64,000 bases of DNA from Martelella sp. AD-3 (GCF_001578105.1 NZ_CP014275.1:3286001-3350000); one strand, 5' to 3'. Counted from the first letter of the stretch, positions 26,795-36,432 are shown. A program made the numbers and translations. Notes: generated by a model from the sequence alone, not told the origin.

Positions 26795-27757
26795 ATGACT
26801 ATTCTGAAGACGCTTCTGGCAACGACGGTGATCGTTGTCGGCGGTATTTCGGCAGCGTGCGCCGAATACCCGGAACGGCCGATCACGCTGATCGTGCCCT
26901 GGGGCGCGGGCGGCGGAACGGATGCCACCGGACGGATCCTGGCAACGCTGATGGAAGAAGAGCTGGGCCAGCCGATCAATGTCGTCAACCGCACCGGCGG
27001 CGGCAGCGTCATCGGCCACAAGGAAATCGCCGATGCCGATCCCGATGGTTACACGCTGGGCATCATCACCACGGAACTGTCGATGTTCCATTGGCTCGGC
27101 ACATCCGAACTGACCTACAAGGATTTCACGCCGCTCGGCCTTTATAACGCCGACCCGTCCGCCGTGGTCGTCAGAACCGACGGCCCGTTCGACAGCATGG
27201 ACGCGCTTACAGCGGCGATCGAGGAAAATGCCGCGGCGATCCGGGCCGGCGGCGCCAATCAGGGCGGCGTCAATCACCTGGCCTATGTCACGCTGGTGAA
27301 CGAGCTTGACGGCAACAGGGCATTCTGGGTGCCGACCGAAGGCGCCGCTCCCGCCCTGCAACTGCTGGCATCCGGAGCGATCGATGTCGGCGTCGTCCAG
27401 CTTCCCGAGGCTCAGGGATTGATCGATGCGGGCGAACTGAAGGCACTTTCGATCCTCGGGACCAAGCGCGATCCGGCACACCCTGACCTGCCGACGATCA
27501 AGGAAAGCACGGGGATCGACTTTCCGATCAATGGCTGGCGTGGCCTCGGCGGGCCAAGCGACCTCCCCGACGACGTCAGCGCGAAGCTGATCGAGGTCAT
27601 GGCCGATGTCGTCAGCAGCCACGCATTCGCCGACCTGATGGCCAAGCGCTCCTACGGCGTCGTGTGGGAAGGCGGCGACGCCTTCGTCGACTACCTCGCC
27701 CAGCGTGATGAGGCCTTCGGAAAGGCCATGAACGCCGCCGGTCTCGTCAAGGACTGA
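26795..27757 (+). CDS. TTT transporter substrate-binding protein (TctC/Bug)
   Basis: A 320-residue Bug/TctC-family binding protein, periplasmic receptor of a tripartite tricarboxylate-type transporter. Signal peptide MTILKTLLATTVIVVGGISAACA; mature start EYPERPITLIVPWGAGGGTDATGR, with the family hallmarks P-W-GAGGGTD and VNRTGGGSVIGHKEIADADPDGYTL. The ATG follows GGGAGGAGAATTCA. A 121-base spacer separates it from tctB, longer than the later gaps. The ligand of Bug proteins varies widely (carboxylates, amides); here the two lyases downstream suggest a ketoacid or sugar acid. Confidence 0.93.
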   Translation: MTILKTLLATTVIVVGGISAACAEYPERPITLIVPWGAGGGTDATGRILATLMEEELGQPINVVNRTGGGSVIGHKEIADADPDGYTLGIITTELSMFHWLGTSELTYKDFTPLGLYNADPSAVVVRTDGPFDSMDALTAAIEENAAAIRAGGANQGGVNHLAYVTLVNELDGNRAFWVPTEGAAPALQLLASGAIDVGVVQLPEAQGLIDAGELKALSILGTKRDPAHPDLPTIKESTGIDFPINGWRGLGGPSDLPDDVSAKLIEVMADVVSSHAFADLMAKRSYGVVWEGGDAFVDYLAQRDEAFGKAMNAAGLVKD

Positions 27758-27878
27758 CGGACCGGACCGGCCGCCGAAGGCACGCCATTCAACAACTGAA
27801 GTACGGATTTTTCGGCCGTATCCCGGTCGGAGCGCCTTCGGCCGTCTGCTCCCGACACCAACGGAAAGGAGTGAGGCC

Positions 27879-28382
27879 ATGAGTGACACCTCACCAGAAG
27901 ACCACAATGCAGACCGCATCGCCACCGGCGTTCCGGACACCGTCCTCGGATTGCTTTTCGTGATCGGCGGCGTGGTTCTGGCTATCACCGGAACGCGGAT
28001 GGAAGGGCTCGGCGGCATGACGATCGGCGGGGGAACCCTGCCGATCATCATCGGCTGCGCATTCATTCTGGCGGGCGGCATCCTGGCGTTTCAGGGACGC
28101 GCGGAAATCGCGATGCTGCGCCGTCATGCGGCCGTGCTTTTCAAACGCGAGGATTTCACCTGGTTTCCGGTCACCGTGCTGGTGAGCCTTGGCCTCTATA
28201 CCCTGCTTCTGGAATCCGTCGGTTTCCTGCCGCTTACCTTCCTGTTCATCCTGCTGATGATCCGCATCGGCGGCGGCGGCCTGGTGCGCGGCGGCCTCTA
28301 TGCAGCATTCCTGACGGTGTTCATCTACGTCCTCTTCGTCAACGGACTTCGCGTTCCGTTGCCGGTCGGCATTCTCGGGTGA
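27879..28382 (+). CDS. TTT transporter small membrane subunit (TctB)
   Basis: A 167-residue TctB-family protein with four hydrophobic segments (LGLLFVIGGVVLAITG, LPIIIGCAFILAGGILAF, FPVTVLVSLGLYTLLLESVGFLPLTF, and the C-terminal LYAAFLTVFIYVLFVNGL). It is the small subunit of the tripartite transporter. AAAGGAGTGAGGCC precedes the ATG. It is twelve bases upstream of tctA. Confidence 0.9.
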   Translation: MSDTSPEDHNADRIATGVPDTVLGLLFVIGGVVLAITGTRMEGLGGMTIGGGTLPIIIGCAFILAGGILAFQGRAEIAMLRRHAAVLFKREDFTWFPVTVLVSLGLYTLLLESVGFLPLTFLFILLMIRIGGGGLVRGGLYAAFLTVFIYVLFVNGLRVPLPVGILG

Positions 28383-28394
28383 GGAGAAACGGCC

Positions 28395-29924
28395 ATGCAT
28401 GTCTTTCTCGAAGCAACCGAACTTGTCATCACGCCCTATACATTGCTGGTGATCTGCGCCGCGGCCACTTTCGGCCTTTTCGTCGGGGCCATTCCCGGCC
28501 TCACCGCCACGATGGCGACGGCCCTGCTCGTGCCTTTCTCGTTCTACATGGATCCGGTTCCCGCCATCGCAGCGATCGTGGCCTGCACCACCATGGCCAT
28601 CATTGCCGGCGACATTCCCGGAGCGCTGATGCGCATTCCCGGCACCCCGGCATCCGCAGCCTATGTCGACGAGGCCTATGCCATGACCAAGGCCGGCCGA
28701 CCGGCGAAAGCGCTGGGCATTTCCATCTGCTCGTCTTCGGTCGGCGGCATGATCGGCTTTGTCGCCCTGCTCTTCATCGCGCCGGCCCTCGGCAAGATCG
28801 CACTGCAGTTTTCGAGTTTTGAATATTTCTGGCTGGCCATGCTGGGGCTGTCATGCGCGGCGCTGATCAGTTCGGGAAGCAAGGTCAAGGGAACGCTTTC
28901 GCTGCTTCTCGGTCTGTTCATCGCGACCGTCGGCCTCGACCCGCTGACGGCCACGCCCCGCTTTTCCTTCGGCTGGACGGAACTGATGGGGGGCATCAGC
29001 TTCATACCGGCCATGATCGGCATGTTCGCCCTGTCCGAAATCCTCCGGCACAAGGCCAGCGAGCCCGGCAAACGCGAACCGGTCATGAAGATCGGCAATC
29101 CGCTTGCCGGTATGGCGGGCACGCTTTGGCGTCATAAGTTCAATGTGCTTCGCGGCAGCGCGTTCGGCACGGTGATCGGCGCCCTGCCCGGCGCCGGCGG
29201 CGATCTCGGCGCCTGGATTTCCTATGCCATCTCGAAGAAATTCTCCAAAACGCCGGAAAAATTCGGGACCGGACATTCCGAAGGCCTGGTGGAGGCCTCC
29301 GCGACCAACAATGCCGCGCTGAGTTCGGCGTGGATCCCGGCCATGGTCTTCGGCATTCCCGGCGATGCGGTCACGGCCATTGCCGTTGGCGTTCTGGTGA
29401 TGAAGGGGATGAATCCGGGCCCGACAATCTTCATCAACAATCCCCAGAACTTCTACGCGGTCATGATCGTCTTTGCGCTGGCGAACCTGCTGATCATCCC
29501 CCTCGGATGGCTAGCCGTACGTTTTTCGCGCTCGATCTTCCGCCTGTCGCGCACCTATCTCAACGCCTCCATTCTCGCCTTCTGCATCGTCGGCTCCTAT
29601 GCGGTCAACAACTCGGTCTTCGGCGTCGGCGTGATGCTGGCCATGGGCGTGCTCGCCTTCATTCTCGAGAGCAAGGGGTTCCCGATCGCTCCGATCATCC
29701 TGGGCATCGTGATCGGGCCGCTCGTCGAGAAGAATTTTCTCACCTCGATGATCATCGCCGACGGGAACTTTCTGGGCTTCTTCGAACGCCCGATCGCCGC
29801 CGGACTGGGCCTCTTCACAATCGCCATCTGGGTGCTGCCCCTGATCATCAGAGGGGTCAGCCAAACCCGCAAGCTTGCCGGCGCGACCGGCGGGATCGCC
29901 AATACCGACCGGGGCCCGCAGTAA
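28395..29924 (+). CDS. TTT transporter large membrane subunit (TctA)
   Basis: A 509-residue TctA protein, the cation-coupled translocation subunit. Family signatures include FGLFVGAIPGLTATMATALLVPF near the N-terminus, GDIPGALMRIPGTPASAAYVDEAYAM at about 70-95, and the repeat-related GALPGAGGDLGAWISYAISKKFS around 265. The internal symmetry of TctA is visible in the two glycine-proline loops. Length is normal. The next gene starts 110 bases further on. Confidence 0.94.
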   Translation: MHVFLEATELVITPYTLLVICAAATFGLFVGAIPGLTATMATALLVPFSFYMDPVPAIAAIVACTTMAIIAGDIPGALMRIPGTPASAAYVDEAYAMTKAGRPAKALGISICSSSVGGMIGFVALLFIAPALGKIALQFSSFEYFWLAMLGLSCAALISSGSKVKGTLSLLLGLFIATVGLDPLTATPRFSFGWTELMGGISFIPAMIGMFALSEILRHKASEPGKREPVMKIGNPLAGMAGTLWRHKFNVLRGSAFGTVIGALPGAGGDLGAWISYAISKKFSKTPEKFGTGHSEGLVEASATNNAALSSAWIPAMVFGIPGDAVTAIAVGVLVMKGMNPGPTIFINNPQNFYAVMIVFALANLLIIPLGWLAVRFSRSIFRLSRTYLNASILAFCIVGSYAVNNSVFGVGVMLAMGVLAFILESKGFPIAPIILGIVIGPLVEKNFLTSMIIADGNFLGFFERPIAAGLGLFTIAIWVLPLIIRGVSQTRKLAGATGGIANTDRGPQ

Positions 29925-30034
29925 GGCGCGAGAAACCGGCAACTCGAAAAGAAAGGAGATGACGGAAAAGCAATACGGACGACACCCCCGTACCGGGACA
30001 ACCATCGTTTGGAAAACTCCAGAAAGAGACTGAA

Positions 30035-30955
30035 ATGTACAACAAGGACACTTACGGCCGCGTTCTCATCCCGCTCGTCACCCCTTACGGCGAAGACCAG
30101 AGCATCGATCACGGAAAACTCGCGGCACTCGCAACCCATCTGGTTGACAACGGCTTTGCCGACTCGCTCATCCTGTCAGGCACCACCGGCGAGTTTCACA
30201 CCCAGACATTCGCCGAACGGGTCGCCATTCTCGAAACGGTCAAAAAAGCGGTGGATGGCCGCGTTCCGCTGATCGCCGGCGTCGGCAGCACTTCGACGAT
30301 CGAAACGATCGCGCTCGGCAAGGAAGCAGAGAAGCTGGGCTTCGACACAGTCATGGTCGTAGCGCCCTACTACACCAAGCCGGCCCAGCAGGAGATCCAC
30401 AACCACTTCGTCAAGGTCGCCGAAGCGCTTTCGGACCTCAACATCATGCTCTACAACATTCCGATCTTCACCGGCGTCAACATTGAACCCGCTACGGTCG
30501 GCAAGCTTGCAGCGCTCGACAATATCGTGGCCATCAAGGAGGAGGCAGAACTCAATCCCAAACAAATGACCGCTTTCCTCAACGCCACGCCGGAAGACTT
30601 CATCGTCTATAATGGCGACGACACCATGGTTCTCGAAGCCTTCACGCAAGGCGGCGAAAAGCGGATCGGCGGTGTCGTATCCGGCGCTTCCCATGTAGTC
30701 GGCGACTATATTCGCAAGATGATCGACACTTTTCTGGCAGGCAATATTGCCGAGGCCGCGGCAATGCAGCGCAAGCTCTATCCGTTGCTGAAGGTCATGG
30801 GACTAAACGGTCGCACAAACCCGGTATGCCTCTGGAAGGATGCCATCCGCCTGACCGGCGGGGATGCGGGCCTGCCGCGCCTGCCCCTGACCCCGGGCAC
30901 GCCAGAAGAAGTCGAAGCTGTTCGAAAAGCCCTTTCCGACTTCGGCATCCTCTGA
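30035..30955 (+). CDS. DapA-family lyase/synthase (first copy)
   Basis: A 306-residue dihydrodipicolinate synthase superfamily member. GTTGE is at residues 49-53, the catalytic tyrosine Tyr140 is in MLYNIP, and the Schiff-base lysine Lys168 in VAIKEEAEL. All key residues of DapA are present, but lysine genes are not near and a second homologue follows, so a catabolic ketoacid aldolase or dehydratase is more likely (for example acting on a keto-deoxy sugar acid or a pyrroline hydroxycarboxylate). It belongs to the IclR-controlled transporter operon. Confidence 0.88.
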   Translation: MYNKDTYGRVLIPLVTPYGEDQSIDHGKLAALATHLVDNGFADSLILSGTTGEFHTQTFAERVAILETVKKAVDGRVPLIAGVGSTSTIETIALGKEAEKLGFDTVMVVAPYYTKPAQQEIHNHFVKVAEALSDLNIMLYNIPIFTGVNIEPATVGKLAALDNIVAIKEEAELNPKQMTAFLNATPEDFIVYNGDDTMVLEAFTQGGEKRIGGVVSGASHVVGDYIRKMIDTFLAGNIAEAAAMQRKLYPLLKVMGLNGRTNPVCLWKDAIRLTGGDAGLPRLPLTPGTPEEVEAVRKALSDFGIL

Positions 30956-30968
30956 CGCAACCACCGGG

Positions 30969-30992
30969 AGAGGACGCTGGCGGGCGTCCTCT
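30969..30992 (+). terminator. Hairpin between the two lyase genes
   Basis: AGAGGACGC, a TGGCGG loop and GCGTCCTCT, followed by TCTGG without a real T-run. It may attenuate transcription into the second lyase gene or protect the upstream message, rather than fully terminate. Confidence 0.4.
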
Positions 30993-31049
30993 TCTGGAGC
31001 CCCGAACCGATTTGACACATCCAGCTGCAAGGCCACAGGACAACAGATA

Positions 31050-31940
31050 ATGAAAAAAGGTACATCATTCCACGGGATCATTCCACCCGTCGTCTCGACC
31101 TTCACCAGAGACGAGGAGATCGATACGGCACTCTATCGCCGCGAGGTTCGCTACCTGCTGGATGCGGGCGTCCATGGCATTTCGCCCGGCGGTAGCACCG
31201 GCGAGGGCGCGGCCCTCACGAATGCCGAGCTGGTGCAGATGATCGAGATCATCAAATCGGAGAACCGGGCGGGCGTTCCCATCGTCGCCGGCGTCGCCCG
31301 CTGCTCCACAGCTGCGGCGATCGAAACCGCGATGGCGGCCAAGAAGGCCGGCGCAGATGCGCTTATGGTCACGCCGACATTCTACAATGTCCTGGTGCCG
31401 GACGCGGCCGGCAACAAGCGCTTTTACGGCGCAATTTTCGAGGCGGTCGGCCTGCCGATCATCATCTACAACGTCGTGCCGCAAAACGAGATCTCGTCCG
31501 AACTCTTTTCCGAGTTGCTCGACATCGAACACGTCATCGGCGTCAAGCAGAGCGTCGGCGGCATCATGGCCATGTACGACATGCGGATCGCCTGCGGCGA
31601 TCGCGGCATGGTTTATGCCGCAACCGACGAAATGCTCCATTCGTGTTTCGCGCTCGGCGCCGATGGCGCGATCTCTGCCATTCTGGCACTTTTCCCCCGG
31701 CTTTCGGTTCGCATGTGGGACCTGACGCGGGCCGGAAAATACGACGAGGCGCTCAAGATTCAAAATCGCCTCTATCCCCTCTGGAAGATCGTGCGCGGAC
31801 CGCAATTTCCCGCCCGCATGAAGGCGGCAGCCGGGCTTCTCGGGCGCGATTGCGGCTTCTCGAAAAGCCCAATGTCCGACGTGCCGGAAGAACTGGTCGA
31901 CCGGATGTCGGCAATTTTGAAAGGCGTGAAGGACGAATAG
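31050..31940 (+). CDS. DapA-family lyase/synthase (second copy)
   Basis: A 296-residue DapA-superfamily protein. The carboxylate loop is GGSTGE (47-52), Tyr140 is in IIIYNVVPQNE and Lys166 in VIGVKQSVGG. It is clearly distinct from the first copy, so the pair is not a recent tandem duplication; they may act on successive or stereoisomeric substrates. A 94-base spacer with a hairpin separates them. It is the last intact gene before the IS-rich region. Confidence 0.88.
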   Translation: MKKGTSFHGIIPPVVSTFTRDEEIDTALYRREVRYLLDAGVHGISPGGSTGEGAALTNAELVQMIEIIKSENRAGVPIVAGVARCSTAAAIETAMAAKKAGADALMVTPTFYNVLVPDAAGNKRFYGAIFEAVGLPIIIYNVVPQNEISSELFSELLDIEHVIGVKQSVGGIMAMYDMRIACGDRGMVYAATDEMLHSCFALGADGAISAILALFPRLSVRMWDLTRAGKYDEALKIQNRLYPLWKIVRGPQFPARMKAAAGLLGRDCGFSKSPMSDVPEELVDRMSAILKGVKDE

Positions 31941-32131
31941 ACGCAGGAGATATTGCATCGGTCTGAAGCGGCAATAACAGGGGCAGCTGCAAATCAACCA
32001 ATGACTCTGTGACAGCGGGAAACTTGATTTGGAGGCGGTAGCGCGAGCGAGGTGACTGGCGTGCCGCCTTAAGTGGCTCGGGAAAACTGAACAGGCGGTA
32101 TAAGTGGTTTTCGGCTCTGGAATTCGGCATC

Positions 32132-33290
32132 ATGCCGTCAACAGGAGCCACAATGATCAGAAGACCCCGCCGCAATTACACCCGCGTTCAAAACGAAAGT
32201 CACCCTGGCAGCGATCAAGGGCGAGAAGACTTTTGGCTTGAGCTTTCGCAGCAGTTCGACGTTCACGCCAAACAGATCAAGCAATGGAAAGATCAATTGC
32301 TTGAAGGAGCGATGAACGTTTTCGACGATGGACGCAAGGAAGATGCGGCGTCTGCTGTCGATGTCAAAAACCTTCATGCGAAGATCGGCGAACTGACGCT
32401 GGAGAATGATTTTTTAGCAGGCGCGCTCGGCAAGGCCGGGCCGCTGAGCGGAAAACGATGATCGACCGGAACCATACTCTTCCCATTTCCCGTCAGGCGC
32501 GGGCTCTCTGCATCAGCCGAAGCAGTGTCTACTATCTGCCTCGGGCGACATCGGCGGCTGATCTGGCGCTGATGCGCCGGATTGATGAGCTGCATCTGGA
32601 CTACCCCTTCGCCGGGAGCCGGATGTTGCAGGGGCTATTGATAGCAGAAGGCTATCACGTCGGGCGGCTGTATGTCAGAACGCGCTGATGAGGAAAATGG
32701 GGATTGAGGCGATCTATCGGCGCCCGAACACCTCGAAACCGGCGCTGGGCCACAAGATCTATCCGTATCTTTTAAAGGGCCTTGCCGTCATCCGCCCCAA
32801 TCAAGCCTGGGCAATCGACATCACGTATATCCCGATGGCGCGGGGCTTCGTTTATCTGTGCGCCGTCATCGACTGGTTCAGCCGCCGGGTCTTGTCGTGG
32901 AAGCTCTCGATTACGCTGGAAACCGCGTTCTGCATTGAAGCCGTCGAGGAAGCGCTCGGTCGATATGGCAAGCCAGAGATATTCAACAGCGATCAGGGAT
33001 CGTAGTTCACATCCATTGATTTTACCGGGGTTTTGAAAGATGCCGAGATCAAGATATCGATGGATGGCAAGGGCGCATGGCGCGACAACGTCTTCGTCGA
33101 GCGGCTGTGGCGATCGATCAAATATGAAGAGGTTTATCTTCACGCCTACAAGACGGTCGCAGAAGCCCGAGCCGGGATCGGGCGATATCTGGCCTTCTAC
33201 AACAGCCGCCGTCCGCATTCATCGCTTGACCGAAAGACACCCAATCAGGCTTACTTCAACGCTCTGCCCGCGATATCAGAGGCAGCATAA
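32132..33290 (+). pseudogene. Decayed IS3-family transposase (orfA and orfB)
   Basis: Remains of an IS3-family element. OrfA starts MIRRPRRNYT near 32153; a 2-base deletion and a compensating 2-base gain garble the next 20 residues before QQFDVHAKQIKQWKDQLLEGA resumes. OrfB (from 32458, ATGA overlap with orfA) begins MIDRNHTLPISRQARALCISR, loses frame at about 32685, continues with RPNQAWAIDITYIPMARGF (first Asp of the DDE triad), and is then cut by an in-frame TAG at 33003 after FNSDQGS, before VERLWRSIKYEEVYLHAYKT. It cannot make an active transposase. Element ends were not located; 31941-32131 is probably its left flank. Confidence 0.88.
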
Positions 33291-33332
33291 ACGAGGCCAT
33301 CAGATGCGTAAGCCATCCGTGCCTCCATCAGT

Positions 33333-33371
33333 GTTGTATATCTTGTATACCAGTTATATTAGATATACAAC
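33333..33371. promoter_or_regulatory. Palindrome with TTGTATA motifs, orphan operator
   Basis: Perfect 11-base arms GTTGTATATCT and AGATATACAAC separated by 17 bases that hold another TTGTATAC. The shape recalls operators of FadR-type GntR repressors (T-GT-N-AC-A core). It stands upstream of a truncated isomerase gene and may be the surviving control region of a deleted sugar operon. Confidence 0.45.
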
Positions 33372-33419
33372 GATGGCTGCCTGCGACAAAACGACAGACC
33401 CGCAAAAGTCCGATTTTAA

Positions 33420-33844
33420 ATGTTATTTCATATACTTATCGCCCGCGAGGCGGACAAATGCGTCTTTACGCATTGCGGCAATTTTCCGAGAAGCTTTATC
33501 GGCCCAGAGCCGGAAATCTCCGAGTTCGATGTTCTGGGCACCGTGATCGGCAAGGAAAAGTGCTTCGGCGCGGTCAAAGGTAAGGTGAAGGCCGGTTCGA
33601 TGACCTATTTTCGCCTGTCCTGCGACGATACCGCCGGAACGCTCAAGGCCTATGCCGGCGAAGGCGACTTTACCGACGCCCCTTCCCCATGGATGGCAGC
33701 ATCGCGGTGACTTCCGTGAAGAAGCTGCGTTCGCTCATGGGTTTCATCGTCCGCAACGGCTTCTGGCACCACGGCGCCCTGAACACGAACCAGTACGACC
33801 AGGCAATAGGAGAATTGAGCGATGAGCACGGTGCTGGGCGTTGA
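33420..33844 (+). pseudogene. C-terminal remnant of an L-fucose isomerase-like protein
   Basis: Only the tail of a FucI-type sugar isomerase survives: EADKCVFTHCGNFPRSF, then EISEFDVLGTVIGKEKCFGA and KAGSMTYFRLSCDDTAG. At about 33687 the frame shifts; the other frame continues with FPMDGSIAVTSVKKLRSLMGFIVRNGFWHHGAL to a stop at 33842-33844. The N-terminal 350 or so residues expected of this family are missing. Its end overlaps the start of the kinase remnant, as expected for a former isomerase-kinase operon for fucose, rhamnulose or a related sugar. Confidence 0.75.
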
Positions 33845-34373
33845 CGGCCCTGCAGAACTGTCGTCGCTTGCACAAACCGTCGATGACACGGACGGCGTTG
33901 TTTTCGTACCAGCACTCGCTGGCCTCGGCGCACCTTACTGGGATGCGAATGCGCGGGGGACCATTTCCGGTCTTTCGCTGTCGACAAGGCCTGCCCTTAT
34001 CGCGCGTGCAACGCTCGAAGCAATCGCCATGCAGGTTTGTGATGTTGCCGAGGCGATGGCCGCCGATCTTGAAGGCGAGATCAACGGTCTGCGCGCCGAT
34101 GGAGGTGCTGCCGCAAACCCGTCTTTGATGCAGCTCCAGGCCGACCTTCTCGGCGCCGAGGTCAGCGTTCCTTCACTCAACGCATTGAGCGGATACGGCG
34201 CCGGCCTGTTGGCAGGCCTTGCAACCGGCATTTTCAATGAAGAAGACGCCTGTGGTTTTGCCCGTGAAGCAGCGCTCACATTCGCTCCACAGGAAGCCGG
34301 CGGCGGTCGTCTGGAGCGGCGCGAGCGGTGGCGCGATGCCATCGTTCAAGCCCGACACCAGACAAGACCATGA
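33822..34373 (+). pseudogene. FGGY-family sugar kinase with its middle deleted
   Basis: Reads MSTVLGVDG, the first beta strand of an FGGY kinase, and then jumps directly to the C-terminal domain: ELSSLAQTVDDTDGVVFVPALAGLGAPYWD, then ARATLEAIAMQVCDVAEAM, the nucleotide motif LRADGGAAANPSLMQLQADLLG and SGYGAGLLAGLATG. About 300 residues, including the substrate-binding domain and catalytic aspartate, are gone. The frame is still open (183 residues), but the product cannot be a working kinase. Related to glycerol or xylulose kinases. Confidence 0.82.
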
Positions 34374-34384
34374 TCCGTCCACTC

Positions 34385-35530
34385 TTAACACTCCTGCCTT
34401 GTCTGGAGCAGTCGCCTTGCCTGTTCCGGTCCCAGAGGCTCGGGCCTGCGGCAACGGGTCGACACATCGATGCCGGTCTTGTCTTCGCTTGAGCGCAGGA
34501 TAGCTGTCAGAATATCGACCACATGGAGCGCGAGTCCACCGTTGCAGCGATGCTCGCGGTTTTCGACAATGGCCTGGGCCATGTCGGCAAGGCCGGCGGT
34601 GCGATAGTCAGCCACGTCGCCGCGCGAAACCGTGCGGTTGGGCGGACCGAGCGGATGATCCCACTGCGGCAACGCGGCAATTTCGCGCCTTTTTGTTGCC
34701 GCCACGAGCCCGTCAAAGAAGTTCGGGTCAGGAATGTGGATGCTTCCTTCGCTGCCATAGAGCGCCATCGGCGCGAGGTCATGCTGCCAGACGTCCCAGC
34801 TTGCGACCAACGTCACCAGCGCACCAGATTCGAAGGTGAGGATCGCCTGGACCGTCGTCGCGACCTCGACCGGGATCACTTCGCCTATACGAGGACCGGA
34901 GCCAATGCGACGCGATGTCTCCGGCATTGAAGCTTCAGCCGTGACACGGGCCACCGGGCCGAGAAGCTGGACCAGGTTGGCAACATAATAAGGACCAAGA
35001 TCGAGGATCGGACCACCGCCCTTGCGGAAGAAGAAATCGGGGGATGGATGCCATTCCTCCATGCCGTGGTTCATGACGAAACAGGTTCCCGACGTCACGG
35101 TCCCGATCGCACCCACGTCGATCATGTGTCTGGCAAGCTGGTGCGAGGCGCCAAGGATCGTGTCTGGCGCGGAACCGATCCTGAGCCCGCGTGGCTCGGC
35201 AAGCTGCATGAGTTCCTTGCCCTCCGCGACATCCAGCACGAACGGCTTTTCGCAATAGACGTGCTTTCCGGCCTCAAGCGCCATTTTCGAGACCGTGAAG
35301 TGCGCGACGGGCGGTGTGAGGTTCAGGACGATGTCAACGTCGGGGTGCGCCAGAAGCGCTTCGGGCGTCATCGCCAGCAGTCCGAATTCAGCGCCACGTT
35401 CCTCGGCTGCAGCGGCGTTCATGTCGGCGACGCCGACAAAGGCGATATTCGCGAAGGTTTTGGCACGCGCCAGATAGGCCGAGGAAATATTGCCGCAGCC
35501 GATCAGCCCGACGCCGAGAACGGTTTTCAT
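34385..35530 (-). CDS. Gfo/Idh/MocA-family oxidoreductase
   Basis: A 381-residue NAD(P)-dependent sugar oxidoreductase. The Rossmann motif GVGLIGCGNISSAYLARAK is at residues 5-23, and the catalytic-site EKP motif is in GKHVYCEKPFVLDVAEGKEL. The C-terminal beta-sheet domain contains GGGPILDLGPYYVANLVQLLGPV. I use the ATG at 35530 (MKTVLGVGLIG). It is the last gene of a minus-strand unit (binding protein remnant, two permeases, aldo/keto reductase, this gene). It is intact despite the damage on both sides; substrate likely a sugar or inositol derivative. Confidence 0.9.
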   Translation of the reverse strand: MKTVLGVGLIGCGNISSAYLARAKTFANIAFVGVADMNAAAAEERGAEFGLLAMTPEALLAHPDVDIVLNLTPPVAHFTVSKMALEAGKHVYCEKPFVLDVAEGKELMQLAEPRGLRIGSAPDTILGASHQLARHMIDVGAIGTVTSGTCFVMNHGMEEWHPSPDFFFRKGGGPILDLGPYYVANLVQLLGPVARVTAEASMPETSRRIGSGPRIGEVIPVEVATTVQAILTFESGALVTLVASWDVWQHDLAPMALYGSEGSIHIPDPNFFDGLVAATKRREIAALPQWDHPLGPPNRTVSRGDVADYRTAGLADMAQAIVENREHRCNGGLALHVVDILTAILRSSEDKTGIDVSTRCRRPEPLGPEQARRLLQTRQEC

Positions 35531-35615
35531 GATTGCTCTTCCGGTAGGTTGAGGCCGGGCACCAGACGCCCGTACCCTTGCTGCTAATGTCAGTCTGGGG
35601 GACCGAATTAAGACG

Positions 35616-36422
35616 TCAGTCCCAGTCCGGGCCGACTTCGGGCACAACGATGCGGAAACCACGATCGAGCGTGGCAATCCGCTCCATGTCCGATTTGCTC
35701 AGGACGATCTTCTGCGCGTCGAAATTGCTCTTCTGACGCTCGGCGCTGGCGGACGCCGGAATGACGGCGATGCCGCGCTGCATCAACCAGGCAAGCGAAA
35801 CCTGCGAGGCGGATGCTCCATGCTTTTCGGCATTCTCCTTCAGCACCGGGTCTTCGGCCACGCGCCCCTGAGCCAGCGGCATGTAGGCCGTCGACGTGAT
35901 GCCTTTCGAAAGCGCGAAGTCGACGAGCTTGTTGTTCTGCAGAAACGGATGGATTTCCACCTGATCGGTGTGGATCCGCCCCGGACCAAGGATCGCCTCG
36001 GCCTGTTTCAAGCGCGCGATCGGGAAATTGGAAACGCCGATATGGCGTGCCTTGCCCTCATCCTGGATACGGCCGAGATCTTCCATATAGCTTTCGAACG
36101 GGACATCGGGATCGATCGACGGCCAGTGGATCAGCACAAGATCGATGAAGTCGACCTGCAGGTCCTTCAGGCTGGTCTCGACCGAAGGCAGAAACTGGGC
36201 CCGGTCGAGCTTCTTCTGGGCAACCTTGGTGGTGATGAAGACCTCATCCCGATCGAGGTCGCTTCTGCGCACGGCCTCGCCGACCGATGACTCCGAGCCG
36301 TAGCTTTGGGCCGTGTCGATGTGGCGATAGCCGATTTCGAGCGCGGACAGGATGGCGCGGATGCCTTCTTCTTCGAGGCGGCCATAGGTTCCAAGGCCCA
36401 TCATCGGGATTGTGTCAGGCAT
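35616..36422 (-). CDS. Aldo/keto reductase
   Basis: A 268-residue member of the aldo/keto reductase superfamily, NADPH-dependent carbonyl reductases with a TIM-barrel fold. The catalytic tetrad is visible: Asp in GYRHIDTAQSYG, Tyr in the same segment, Lys in VFITTKV and His in DLVLIHWPSI. It is close in style to the 2,5-diketogluconate reductase group. It lies ten bases after the MalG-type permease and 85 bases before the Gfo/Idh/MocA gene, so it probably works on the transported sugar. Confidence 0.9.
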   Translation of the reverse strand: MPDTIPMMGLGTYGRLEEEGIRAILSALEIGYRHIDTAQSYGSESSVGEAVRRSDLDRDEVFITTKVAQKKLDRAQFLPSVETSLKDLQVDFIDLVLIHWPSIDPDVPFESYMEDLGRIQDEGKARHIGVSNFPIARLKQAEAILGPGRIHTDQVEIHPFLQNNKLVDFALSKGITSTAYMPLAQGRVAEDPVLKENAEKHGASASQVSLAWLMQRGIAVIPASASAERQKSNFDAQKIVLSKSDMERIATLDRGFRIVVPEVGPDWD

Positions 36423-36432
36423 GATATCTCCT

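Noticed and set aside
30035..31940. Lysine-biosynthetic dapA
   Set aside because: Two copies in a transporter operon under an IclR regulator point to catabolism.
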